Origin: a virus
DNA length: 39,017 nucleotides
Strand: one strand, 5' to 3'
IMG/VR virus record: IMGVR_UViG_3300019093_000591
Coordinates: 1 to 39,017 of that record
How positions within the stretch are numbered: the first letter of the stretch is position 1; every line of letters starts with the position of its first letter. A program made the translations under genes and the position numbers. This document shows positions 31,454-39,017 of the stretch, one piece after another. The notes under the pieces were generated by a model. It saw nothing but the letters and a program-made list of their open reading frames with translations, searched no databases and was not told where the DNA came from.

Positions 31454-32529
31454 GCATTTGGACTAACTGGGATCCGTTAGAAGAAGTCATAGTTGGAAAT
31501 TGCTACGCCAGCGTTCCTAAAGAATGGGGTCTATCAGGTATGGCACGCATTATGTTAGATCAAATTCTAAAAGAGACCAAAGAAGATCTTGATAATTTAG
31601 AAAAAATATTACAAGGGCTTAAGGTAAAGGTATATAGACCAACTCCAAATATATTTCCTCGCAAAATAGAAATATTAGATTTTAATGTTGTTAATGCCAC
31701 TAGCCCAATTGTTCCAAGAGATCAGTACTTGGCATACGGCAATACTATCTATCAAACATATACAAGCATGCCAGATCGATATCTTGATGCTTATAACTAC
31801 TATAGCATATTCAACGAATTATTTCAAAATGGGTATAATTGGATTAGCCAACCGCCTCCTGTGATTAAAAACTTTGAAGGAAATGTTAAATGGTATGTTG
31901 AAGGTCCTAAAATTTATTCAGAGGATTTCAAAGATAAAATTCTTTGGCATACCGCTACAATGTTCAAATGTGGAGATGCATTAATTACTAATAATGCCGG
32001 GCCAGGGTCACAGTTAGGATTAGAATGGATGCGTCGAAATGTTGATGCTAAAATAATTAACAATGACGGAACCAAGGTTAATAATTGGGGGCATATTGAT
32101 CATGGATTTTATATGATAGATGATAATACTGTCATATGTATGAATGAATCTTGGGTTCCTATGTGTTTGCGTAACAAGCACATTATAGAACTAGAAGGAA
32201 AGTTTGAAGAATTTGACTATCAATCATTTATTAAACAAACTCACAATATAAAAAATCAAACATCATTAGAATGGCTAGAGCAATGGTTAGGTGAATGGAA
32301 GGGCTACGCACAGGATGTAGCGTTTGAAACCAATGTTCTTGTTGTGGATTCGTGTAATGTTATTTTTTCTACCGAACAACCTGAAGTGTTTGCATTACTT
32401 AACACTCTTGGAATTAATTGTCACGTTTGTAAAATTAGACATGGAATATTTTGGGAAGCAGGCATACATTGTTTAACTTTAGATATAAAGCGAAAAGGAT
32501 TTAATCGTACGGTAATTTCAGCATCATAA
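31450..32529 (+). CDS. Amidinotransferase-family protein
   Basis: A 359-residue protein of the guanidino-group modifying superfamily (glycine/inosamine amidinotransferase, PF02274-like). NWDPLEEVIVG opens the fold, PRD (89-91) and GHIDHGF (H215, H218) give substrate and catalytic residues, and C341 in AGIHCLTLDIKRKG is the catalytic cysteine. These enzymes move the amidino group of arginine to an amine, giving guanidino compounds. Position between the halogenase and two radical SAM genes suggests a small-molecule or peptide-tailoring role. Confidence 0.82.
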   Translation: MSIWTNWDPLEEVIVGNCYASVPKEWGLSGMARIMLDQILKETKEDLDNLEKILQGLKVKVYRPTPNIFPRKIEILDFNVVNATSPIVPRDQYLAYGNTIYQTYTSMPDRYLDAYNYYSIFNELFQNGYNWISQPPPVIKNFEGNVKWYVEGPKIYSEDFKDKILWHTATMFKCGDALITNNAGPGSQLGLEWMRRNVDAKIINNDGTKVNNWGHIDHGFYMIDDNTVICMNESWVPMCLRNKHIIELEGKFEEFDYQSFIKQTHNIKNQTSLEWLEQWLGEWKGYAQDVAFETNVLVVDSCNVIFSTEQPEVFALLNTLGINCHVCKIRHGIFWEAGIHCLTLDIKRKGFNRTVISAS

Positions 32530-32532
32530 ATA
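32525..32532 (+). promoter_or_regulatory. Late-promoter motif CATAAATA inside the amidinotransferase stop
   Basis: CATAAATA overlaps the TAA stop at 32527-32529. The predicted start at 32538 falls within the GTG start of the next gene (32537), so that gene may also be leaderless. Confidence 0.5.
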
Positions 32533-32536
32533 TTAG

Positions 32537-34453
32537 GTGAAAAACGTATATCTAATACAAGCCGAAATCACATCCGGTCCTATAAATGAACACTACTTGC
32601 CATTTAGTGTTGGGTGTATCTGGTCATATGCTAATCAATTCGAAGACATAAAATCAAATTTCAAGTTATGTGATATAATTTGGCAAAGAGATCGGCAGGC
32701 AAACGTATTAGATAAAATTATAGATCCGGATATTGTGGGATTTAGTTGCTATGTATGGAATCATAATTGGAATCTAACACTTGCTAAAAAAATAAAAAAC
32801 AAATATCCAAACTGTTTAATTGTTTTTGGCGGGCCAAGTGTTAATGAAGCATGGACTAATTACGAATTCATTGACGTGGCAATGTTTGGGGAAGGTGAAG
32901 TTGCCTGGGCAGAACTTTTAAGATTATATCAAGATAACAACTTCATACCTCGATACTGGAACAATCCTAGACAAAACGACATTGCTAATTTTCCAAGTCC
33001 GTATACTACTGGATTCTTTGATAAAATTATAGAAGAGAATCCAGATGTAAGTTGGTTCATGATGTTGGAGACCAATAGAGGATGTCCGTATCATTGTACA
33101 TTCTGCGGCTGGGGCGCAGACTATTTAAACAAACTTAAAAACTTTAACTTACATAGAGTTGAAGAAGAAATTGCGTGGGCAATAACACATAACATACACT
33201 GGATGTTTATCATCGACGCAAACTCAGGAATCATGAAAGAACGTGATGTAGAAATTGCATGGATGATTCGAAGAGCTATCGAAACCCCGGGGAGTAAAAT
33301 TAGACGTGTTACATTTAACCATGCTAAAAATTTAAACGAACATTGTTTTGAAATGGAAAAGATTATTCAAGACTGGACGTATGGTTTAGAGATAGCTATA
33401 CAAAGCATGCATCAACCTACTCTTACTGCCGCTAAACGAATTAATATGGGTATGAATAATTTAGAACGTGCTTATGCATTGTGTCGTAAACACGGCATTC
33501 GATACTATACGGAACTAGTACTTGGGTTACCTGAAGAAACTAAAGAAACATATATTAACGGACTAATACAACTATTAGAATTGGGTCAGCATGACAGCGT
33601 AAAAACCTATCCTTGTACTGTTATACCTAACAGTGAAATGGATACTCCCGAATATCAAGAACGATATGGAATTAAACTTATCTATCCTAGAGACATGTAC
33701 CGCAGTCCGGAAGAACGTATTTGGGATGATGAAGATAACAGTTATGAATCTATTGCTATGGTGTCATCTACAGCATCGGCATCGAGTCAAGATCTAGCAG
33801 ACTGTTTAAGCTATAGTTGGATGATGAGTCAATTTCATTATGCAGGCATTACACAATTAATATCACGCTACTTGTATCATATTAAAGATATAAACTATCG
33901 TGTATACTACGATAAATTTTATCAAGTATTAAAAACTGATCCGATTGGAGGGCCACTGTTAAACAATGTTGAGGAAATATTGCAAAACTATATGGCACAC
34001 GGCGAAGTTCCAAAAGATGATAAGTGGGGGAATGTAGTAGCTCTTACACTACCTGAAAGTTACGGTAGCGATGATATCTATAGAAATAAAGATCATTTTA
34101 TAAAATTAGCAGTACAGGCAGCAGAAGAACTTTCAGAACTAGATCCTAGTATTATTAAATTACAGTACGCATTTACAAAAACTGAACTTCAGGCGTACCC
34201 TTACACTATTGAGTCGAGTATCGATATTGATCGTTGGGAATTCAATGAGTGTGTTTATGAAATAACTGATCGTAAGGCAGTTAGCCATATGCACGATCAA
34301 ATGTATCAAAAATACTTGTTAAAAACAGATATGAAGAATATAACAAATCCGTATGTTGAAAAATATATTGACGATGTTTATAAGGGACAAAAACTTGCTA
34401 CAATTCCAATTACATTCATTCCAACTACTGTGCTAGAAGGGCGAGTAATGTAA
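32537..34453 (+). CDS. B12-binding-type radical SAM enzyme
   Basis: A 638-residue protein starting at GTG. An N-terminal Rossmann-like cobalamin-binding region (residues 1-135: DPDIVGFSCYVW, FGGPSVNE, GEGEVAWAELL) is followed by the radical SAM core with CPYHCTFC (C183, C187, C190). No DxHxxG motif is seen, so cobalamin may bind base-on-free or weakly. Enzymes of this class methylate unreactive carbons or rearrange rings. A C-terminal 250 residues have no assigned domain. TAATG junction with the next gene. Confidence 0.83.
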   Translation: MKNVYLIQAEITSGPINEHYLPFSVGCIWSYANQFEDIKSNFKLCDIIWQRDRQANVLDKIIDPDIVGFSCYVWNHNWNLTLAKKIKNKYPNCLIVFGGPSVNEAWTNYEFIDVAMFGEGEVAWAELLRLYQDNNFIPRYWNNPRQNDIANFPSPYTTGFFDKIIEENPDVSWFMMLETNRGCPYHCTFCGWGADYLNKLKNFNLHRVEEEIAWAITHNIHWMFIIDANSGIMKERDVEIAWMIRRAIETPGSKIRRVTFNHAKNLNEHCFEMEKIIQDWTYGLEIAIQSMHQPTLTAAKRINMGMNNLERAYALCRKHGIRYYTELVLGLPEETKETYINGLIQLLELGQHDSVKTYPCTVIPNSEMDTPEYQERYGIKLIYPRDMYRSPEERIWDDEDNSYESIAMVSSTASASSQDLADCLSYSWMMSQFHYAGITQLISRYLYHIKDINYRVYYDKFYQVLKTDPIGGPLLNNVEEILQNYMAHGEVPKDDKWGNVVALTLPESYGSDDIYRNKDHFIKLAVQAAEELSELDPSIIKLQYAFTKTELQAYPYTIESSIDIDRWEFNECVYEITDRKAVSHMHDQMYQKYLLKTDMKNITNPYVEKYIDDVYKGQKLATIPITFIPTTVLEGRVM

Positions 34454-35616
34454 TGCTGTTAGGATTCAACTCATCTAATATAGATCGTCTGGTAAGTGCT
34501 ATTCCTGGTGGTACACATTTAGATCCAACTGTAAGTCTCTGTCATCAGTGCCATAGGCATATTCCTGCTTGGCGATATCATCAAGACAATCAAGTGTTTA
34601 TTTCCAAAGCGTGTCCTATACACGGTGTTAGCCATCACATGATTGAAACTGATTATGAGTTTTACGCTAACCTGTATTATACTCAGAATAATCCAGAGTT
34701 TAATTTTAACGGTGGAGTTCTTATTGAAGGCAGTGACCGTTGTAACTTAGAATGCCCGCATTGTTATCATCTCCCTGAAAACGATACTAAAGATCCTAGT
34801 ATAGAAGAATTACTTAACCAAGTAAAAGCGATGCCTATAGGTAATGACGGAGTACATCGCATAATATTAGCGGGTGCAGAAAGTACTTTAAGGAAAGATT
34901 TTCCAGAACTGATTACCGAAATACGTAATTTAGATCCTGCAATGAATGTTAGTGTGATGACTAACGGCTTACGATTTAATGATAGTGAGTTTAGTCACCA
35001 ATGTGTTGAGGCAGGGCTTACTGGAGTTAACATTGGACTTAACCATCCTAGTTACATCGATCATGAAACTGTTAGACGTAAACAAATTAGTGCAATTAAT
35101 AACATGCACAAAGAAAATGTTAAGATAGGTTACATAAGTTATACCATGGTTGACTTCGGCGAGTTAGATTATATTTTAACTGAAATTACTAGCAACCCTT
35201 GGACCCCAAAGAATTTTCGCATTAGATGCGGAGCAGAGATTGGCCGCAATGCTAGTTCAGAACAGCCATTTGTTAGCAATCTATATAAACGTGTTGAACA
35301 ATGGTGTAAAGAAAACAGAAAGCAATTTAATCGAATTATCCAAGCAGACAACAATATATATCATGTAATGGTAAACATAGATGATAAAATTGTTAGGTTA
35401 ATAGCATGGTGTGATGAAACTAATATAGACATGGAAGAATTGCGTAGTGGGCCTTGGTGTAACTTTGTGCCAGACGGCATAACAAACTTCCTACATCAGA
35501 TTATTCGTAGAGATGTATTTAAGAATCAGAATATTCCATTGCCTGATACCCCACCCTCACGATATCTGTTTTCTCGCAATCCCGACAAATCAAAATTGGA
35601 TTTATTAAATTTATGA
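34453..35616 (+). CDS. Radical SAM enzyme with N-terminal zinc-like site (Tes/MJ0619-like)
   Basis: A 387-residue protein. SLCHQCHRHIPA with CPIHG (C30, C33, C54, H57) forms an N-terminal metal site like that of tetraether-lipid synthase-type and MJ0619-type radical SAM enzymes; CNLECPHC (C97, C101, C104) is the radical cluster. C-terminal cysteines (WCDET, PWCNF) may add a cluster. Families of this kind join or modify lipids or cofactors; the substrate here is unknown. Overlaps the next gene by 4 nt. Confidence 0.8.
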   Translation: MLLGFNSSNIDRLVSAIPGGTHLDPTVSLCHQCHRHIPAWRYHQDNQVFISKACPIHGVSHHMIETDYEFYANLYYTQNNPEFNFNGGVLIEGSDRCNLECPHCYHLPENDTKDPSIEELLNQVKAMPIGNDGVHRIILAGAESTLRKDFPELITEIRNLDPAMNVSVMTNGLRFNDSEFSHQCVEAGLTGVNIGLNHPSYIDHETVRRKQISAINNMHKENVKIGYISYTMVDFGELDYILTEITSNPWTPKNFRIRCGAEIGRNASSEQPFVSNLYKRVEQWCKENRKQFNRIIQADNNIYHVMVNIDDKIVRLIAWCDETNIDMEELRSGPWCNFVPDGITNFLHQIIRRDVFKNQNIPLPDTPPSRYLFSRNPDKSKLDLLNL

Positions 35617-36113
35617 AAATAGCAATAACAGGTGGAACTTCGTCAGTAGGACAAGGGATAGCAAAGGCCTATATTAACCGCGGGCACACCGTTATTGATA
35701 TTTCACGCTCGCTAGGTTATAATTTTAACGATACTAACTCTATAGTAGAAGCTATACTGTCCTGTGATGTGTTTGTAAATTGTTTGTCATTGTCAGACTT
35801 GCAAGTCGTGTTATTAGAACAAGTATGGAACAAATGGTTAGATACTAACAAAGAAATTATTAATATTAGCACTTGTATTACATTGCCAGCATTTGAAACT
35901 AAAAATGTCGAATATAAAAAACAAAAGATATTACTTGAAACTAAACATTGGGAATTAATATCTAAGAATATAATTAATCCTAGAATGTATTTGATAAAGT
36001 TAGGCGTTGGAGATGATAATACATCATGGAATGCCTGCTGTGAATATGTAGTCGACTCTATAGAACTGGCAAAGCCGGATGTATTTTTATTTGAAATGTC
36101 GGTGTTCAAATGA
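35613..36113 (+). CDS. Short-chain dehydrogenase-like protein
   Basis: A 166-residue Rossmann protein. GGTSSVGQGIAKAY (7-20) binds NAD(P), a Ser in NISTC (about 84-88) and YKKQK (YxxxK, about 99-103) match the SDR catalytic set. It is much shorter than the usual 250 residues, so the substrate lobe is reduced. Coupled on both sides by ATGA overlaps. Confidence 0.72.
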   Translation: MKIAITGGTSSVGQGIAKAYINRGHTVIDISRSLGYNFNDTNSIVEAILSCDVFVNCLSLSDLQVVLLEQVWNKWLDTNKEIINISTCITLPAFETKNVEYKKQKILLETKHWELISKNIINPRMYLIKLGVGDDNTSWNACCEYVVDSIELAKPDVFLFEMSVFK

Positions 36114-36727
36114 ACCTAACTATCAATTTACTGCGTCCTGGACTATACGGATTATCGGTATCGCTAGACCACAACTATGCTACTGTTATTAATGCGTTAG
36201 CATCTGAAGATTGGCAAGCACACGCTGATAGAAAAGATGAGGCAGGGTTAGCCGGAGATCCGTATGCACAACGTTCTGGACTACTAAATCCAAAAAGCCA
36301 AGTTTTAAAAGATATCATGAAATTTGTTAATTCAAATGCTGTAAAAGAACAACTCGTAAATTTTGTATACGATACACAAGGCGACTATATAAGTAGCCTA
36401 TGGGAAGGATGGTGCCGAGAACAGATGCTCCAGTATACATTTTGGGGTTGCATGTTTAATAGAGATCAACCCGGATTTCATATACCAATACACGTAGATA
36501 CACGATTACAAATTGCTACTGCTATGATATACTTTGTTGAAAACGATGATCCAACGCAATCAACTGTATATTACACTAGTAATAAGTTTGAAGATCCGTT
36601 GAGAATTAGCAACGAGTTTGGCAACGGTGTATTACATATAAACGACCATACTGCGTGGCATGAAGGTTACAATAAATCTAATGTCATACGGTATAGTCTA
36701 ATATGCGGACTACTGTTAAAAGTATAA
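36110..36727 (+). CDS. 2OG-Fe(II) oxygenase-like protein
   Basis: A 205-residue protein with FHIPIHVDTR (H128, D130), NDHTAWHEG (H184, or H180) and R194 (VIRYSLICG), with an H-x-D to His to Arg order of 2OG oxygenases. It is distinct from the YIGNF set. It lies 22 nt before the aminotransferase gene. Confidence 0.74.
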   Translation: MNLTINLLRPGLYGLSVSLDHNYATVINALASEDWQAHADRKDEAGLAGDPYAQRSGLLNPKSQVLKDIMKFVNSNAVKEQLVNFVYDTQGDYISSLWEGWCREQMLQYTFWGCMFNRDQPGFHIPIHVDTRLQIATAMIYFVENDDPTQSTVYYTSNKFEDPLRISNEFGNGVLHINDHTAWHEGYNKSNVIRYSLICGLLLKV

Positions 36728-36749
36728 AAATAGAAAACTGGGATTTTAA

Positions 36750-37916
36750 ATGGAATTAAATTTTAAAACTACTGAGGAAATAGTCACAGAAGTTTATAAA
36801 ACTGAAAAGTATTGGATACACACCAATCACGGTAAGTTATTAGATACGATCTGTGGTAACATGGCATTTATCTACGGATACGATAATGAATTTATTTTAA
36901 ATCGTATGTATGAACAACAAAAACAACTAGCATACCTTAATTTTAAACATAACGAAGTTTGTAAGACTAACGATAAATTGGTAGGATTACTTTGCAAGGA
37001 AGGCAACTTCAAAGGTGTAGGCTATGCTGTGAGTGGAACAGATGGAGTGGAATGTGCAGTTGCTATGAATAATCATTATTGGAAGATTGTTGATCCCACG
37101 AAAACAACCATTGTTTCATTTAGTCCTGGATACCACGGAGCAACTTATCTATGTCGCGCACTAAGAGGCGAAGAACACATGTCCAATGTTAAAGTAATTA
37201 GTGCGCCTGAATGGCAGCAAGTAGGAGATCGCGGAGAATACGAAAAGGTGTCTTTTCAAAATGTCAAACAGTTGCTAGAAACTGATAAATCAGTGGGGGC
37301 AATAATCATGGAATCAATACCTTGGGCTACTGGTATTCGCCCCTGGAGCCTTGGGTGGTGGAGAGACATACGAAGTTTATGTACAGAACACAATGTCAAT
37401 TTTATTATAGACGATGTAATGGGAGGTATGGGTAAACTAGGATACCGTCTAAGTCAAGAGCGTTATGGCATCCAGCCAGATATAGTAGCTTTAGGCAAAG
37501 CACTTACAGGCGGGTTCAGCCCGTTAAGTTGTGCTTGTGCAGTAGAACGTATATCAGATGTAATCAAAGATAAATGGGACTATGGTCATACATGGCAACC
37601 AAACATGGCAGGCGTTGGAGCAGCACTAGCAGTGTGGGAAATGTTTGATACTAAAAAGATTTTAGATATCGAGGATCAACTTACAATGTTAGGTGCAAAA
37701 TTAACAGCAATGGGATTAGTTAGAGATTTTGTAGTTATTGGTTTGATTTTTTCTTATAAACTTACTACACCTATATCCGCAGATACTTGCGTAATGCACG
37801 GATTAACCGGCGGGCCCGATGTTAAGTACAGTATCGGCGGGTGTGCTCCGGCAATCGCAGATGCCGAATACTTTAGAGAATTTGAAGCTAGACTAATTAA
37901 TGCTCTAACTGAGTAA
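36750..37916 (+). CDS. Class III aminotransferase (PLP)
   Basis: A 388-residue PLP enzyme of the ornithine/DAPA/beta-alanine aminotransferase class. VSGTDGVECA (94-103) and PGYHGAT (126-132) bind PLP, IIDDVMGGMGKLG (219-231) supplies the aspartate, and ALGKALTGGFSPLS (247-260) contains the Schiff-base lysine K250. Nearly full length. With the amidinotransferase it could process amino acid or guanidino compounds. Last gene of the + strand island block. Confidence 0.87.
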   Translation: MELNFKTTEEIVTEVYKTEKYWIHTNHGKLLDTICGNMAFIYGYDNEFILNRMYEQQKQLAYLNFKHNEVCKTNDKLVGLLCKEGNFKGVGYAVSGTDGVECAVAMNNHYWKIVDPTKTTIVSFSPGYHGATYLCRALRGEEHMSNVKVISAPEWQQVGDRGEYEKVSFQNVKQLLETDKSVGAIIMESIPWATGIRPWSLGWWRDIRSLCTEHNVNFIIDDVMGGMGKLGYRLSQERYGIQPDIVALGKALTGGFSPLSCACAVERISDVIKDKWDYGHTWQPNMAGVGAALAVWEMFDTKKILDIEDQLTMLGAKLTAMGLVRDFVVIGLIFSYKLTTPISADTCVMHGLTGGPDVKYSIGGCAPAIADAEYFREFEARLINALTE

Positions 37917-37939
37917 TATAATTAAATACTGTCGTTGTA

Positions 37940-38299
37940 TTACAACATCTCAATATTTCTAAAACCGTTTGACCTGTCAAGGAATTTAGTCTTTATATCT
38001 ACAATAGAAAGTTTCTTCAACAGCTCTACAATATCTAAAATATCAAATTTCTTGCAACTGTAAACATCCAGTTGTATCAATCCGGTATCCCATGTGTGGA
38101 TAACAATATGGCTTGTTGTTATTGCGGTAATTGCAGTGTATCCTTCGTTTCCTTTGATATCCGAACGATAGATATGTGGTCCACCGAGGATATCCATATC
38201 AATCTTTTGAATTAACACTAGAATAAATTTTTTGATATCAAATTCAGATAACAAGTTTGTTGAAGTACCTTGCACCAATAAATGTAGATGCTCAAGCAT
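37940..38299 (-). CDS. speD: S-adenosylmethionine decarboxylase (SpeD, class 1b-like)
   Basis: A 119-residue protein with GYTAITAITTSHIVIHTWDTGLIQLDVYSC (residues 53-82), the region of pyruvoyl-enzyme self-cleavage: S63 would give the pyruvoyl group, H64-H68 region the catalytic His, and the Cys (C82) is conserved. The size matches prokaryotic class 1b enzymes. It makes the aminopropyl donor for spermidine; SpeD is common on marine phages. Upstream is late motif ATTAAATA (38339-38332), with GGAA at 9 nt before the ATG. Confidence 0.82.
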   Translation of the reverse strand: MLEHLHLLVQGTSTNLLSEFDIKKFILVLIQKIDMDILGGPHIYRSDIKGNEGYTAITAITTSHIVIHTWDTGLIQLDVYSCKKFDILDIVELLKKLSIVDIKTKFLDRSNGFRNIEML

Positions 38300-38331
38300 G
38301 TTTGATTTCCAATTTGTTCATAATATGTAGT

Positions 38332-38339
38332 TATTTAAT
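38332..38339 (-). promoter_or_regulatory. Late-promoter motif ATTAAATA for speD
   Basis: On the - strand the motif ends at 38332, predicting a start near 38326 and a 27-nt leader before ATG 38299. Confidence 0.4.
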
Positions 38340-38349
38340 CATTAGTGAG

Positions 38350-38378
38350 TTGCATTTGTTAGAAAAAGATTATATACT
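38350..38378 (+). promoter_or_regulatory. Sigma-70-like promoter for the 109-nt tRNA
   Basis: TTGCAT (38350-38355), a 17-bp spacer and TATACT (38373-38378). The predicted start, 38385, is the first base of the tRNA acceptor. Confidence 0.55.
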
Positions 38379-38384
38379 GTATAA

Positions 38385-38493
38385 GTGGTCGTGAGTGGAA
38401 CTTGGCATACCTCCGGTCCGTTGTGAAACGCATTTGGGCAAGGGCAACGTCTTAGACATCGCTTTGTAGGTTCGAATCCTACCGACCACACCA
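38385..38493 (+). tRNA. Abnormally long tRNA (109 nt), identity unclear
   Basis: Acceptor GTGGTCG (38385-38391) pairs perfectly with CGACCAC before A38490 and CCA (38491-38493). The T-arm GTAGG-TTCGAAT-CCTAC is perfect. The D-arm has a GAG/CTC stem and GGAACTTGGCATAC loop like leucine tRNAs. Between the D-arm and T-arm lie about 52 nt instead of about 21-38. They can form CGTTG/CAACG, with CGTT-GTGA-AACG as an alternative, and GTC-TTA-GAC. I cannot place a standard anticodon arm; TAG or TTA within TCTTAGA and GTG within TTGTGAA are candidates only. An intron, an enlarged variable arm or a non-translating tRNA-like RNA are possible. Confidence 0.6.
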
Positions 38494-38535
38494 ATTACTA
38501 TCATAAGTAGTAGAACATAACTTAAGGAAAACATT

Positions 38536-38733
38536 ATGTCAAACACAGTAGAACAATTAAAAACAGCAATGGAAGAATTCTTAGTAGAAGATGCTAAATT
38601 CGCAGCTGGCAATAACGCAGCAGGTACTCGTGCTCGCAAGGCTCTTCAGGAAGTAGGCAAGGCAGTTAAAGCTCGTCGCAATGAGATCACCGAAGAAAAA
38701 AATGCCCGCAAAGAAGCAAAAACAGCAGCCTAA
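38536..38733 (+). CDS. Histone H1/Hc1-like small basic protein
   Basis: A 65-residue protein. Residues 19-50 (EDAKFAAGNNAAGTRARKALQEVGKAVKARRN) resemble the helical part of Hc1-like bacterial and phage histone H1 proteins, with a Lys/Arg/Ala-rich C-terminus. It probably binds DNA without sequence preference, perhaps the phage chromosome. TAAGGAAAACATTATG (38523-38538) gives the ribosome binding site. Its end overlaps the next gene by 32 nt. Confidence 0.72.
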   Translation: MSNTVEQLKTAMEEFLVEDAKFAAGNNAAGTRARKALQEVGKAVKARRNEITEEKNARKEAKTAA

Positions 38734-39017
38734 CTACAATTCAGACACCGTGACCATAGATGGCAGCTATGGTGCGGTGCCTTATACCACCAACATAGGC
38801 AGCAGCATGGGCACCGATACCATCACACTTAATAACACTCTGTGGTCTGGCGGAACAACAACATCACCTTACATTATCACTACTACCGGGACTAGTGGGG
38901 CTGGTACTTATAATTGGAATAATACCGCCATCACGGGCAATACCAAAGTTCAGATCAACGGCGACGGTCTTATCATGCAAGAAGGCGCCGATATTGTTGT
39001 GGGTAGTAAGAGTCTAA
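38702..39017 (+). CDS. Phage structural protein, 5' part (cut by the window edge)
   Basis: A frame open from ATG 38702 to the window end, 105 codons. GAAGAAAAAA lies upstream of the ATG. It starts MPAKKQKQQPNYNSDTVTID and contains SMGTDTITLNNTLWSGG and VQINGDGLIMQEGADIVVGSKSL, a Gly/Thr/Asn-rich beta style typical of phage tail or baseplate-fibre proteins. A weaker start is ATG 38808. It overlaps the histone-like gene in another frame, and its codon use and composition are more GC-rich than those of the island. Confidence 0.65.
   Translation, partial: MPAKKQKQQPNYNSDTVTIDGSYGAVPYTTNIGSSMGTDTITLNNTLWSGGTTTSPYIITTTGTSGAGTYNWNNTAITGNTKVQINGDGLIMQEGADIVVGSKSL

Noticed and set aside
38370-38639. 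- strand frame over the tRNA and histone-like gene
   Set aside because: Antisense shadow with no start signal or family resemblance.
1-39017. CRISPR array, insertion sequence or integrase
   Set aside because: No regularly spaced repeats, transposase or integrase motifs were seen.

Overview
This looks like part of a T4-like tailed phage genome, AT-rich and infecting a proteobacterium. Evidence: phage structural genes near both ends, a run of CCA-encoding tRNA genes, late promoters of the T4 TATAAATA type, very dense packing with 4-30 nt overlaps, and many small auxiliary enzymes. The host assignment rests only on the proteobacterial look of the phage RpoZ and IF-1 and is weak.

Left part (1-5600) is a takeover segment. 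It holds tRNAs (a 3' fragment, Thr-UGU, initiator Met-CAU, Pro-UGG, Gly-UCC, Thr-GGU), an RNA polymerase omega subunit (RpoZ), translation initiation factor IF-1, a metalloprotease, a CX5R phosphatase, a metallophosphoesterase and small unknown proteins. Its promoters are host sigma-70 type: TTGACA-17-TATAAT at 143-171 and at 3177-3205, and TTGACG-17-TATAAT at 4679-4707. Two stretches look like structured RNA: a leader opening with a GAAA-capped hairpin (178-463) and a chain of hairpins ending in an 18-bp, three-way-junction element (1047-1335) just before the initiator tRNA.

A tail-fibre-like gene (5664-6830) follows. Then comes an accessory island of about 31 kb (6832-37916) in blocks of alternating strand. 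With the two members elsewhere in the window it includes 13 Fe(II)/2-oxoglutarate oxygenase-like proteins (five in one paralogous set), eight radical-SAM enzymes, five SGNH-hydrolase-like proteins, a flavin-dependent halogenase, an amidinotransferase, two PLP enzymes, a QueC-like ATPase, a fatty-acid desaturase, a sulfotransferase, a methyltransferase, an SDR-like protein and a degenerate GH19 endolysin-like protein. Almost every block begins with a NNTAAATA late-promoter motif, often so close to the start codon that the mRNA would be leaderless. I infer that the island is expressed late as one regulon and that it modifies a product not identified here (virion protein, glycan, lipid or small molecule).

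Right end (37940-39017) carries an S-adenosylmethionine decarboxylase, an abnormal 109-nt tRNA, a small histone-H1-like protein and the start of another structural gene that runs off the window. The overall system (translation factors plus leaderless late mRNAs plus an oxygenase/radical-SAM/halogenase island between virion genes) is the most notable thing here; its biochemical product is unknown.
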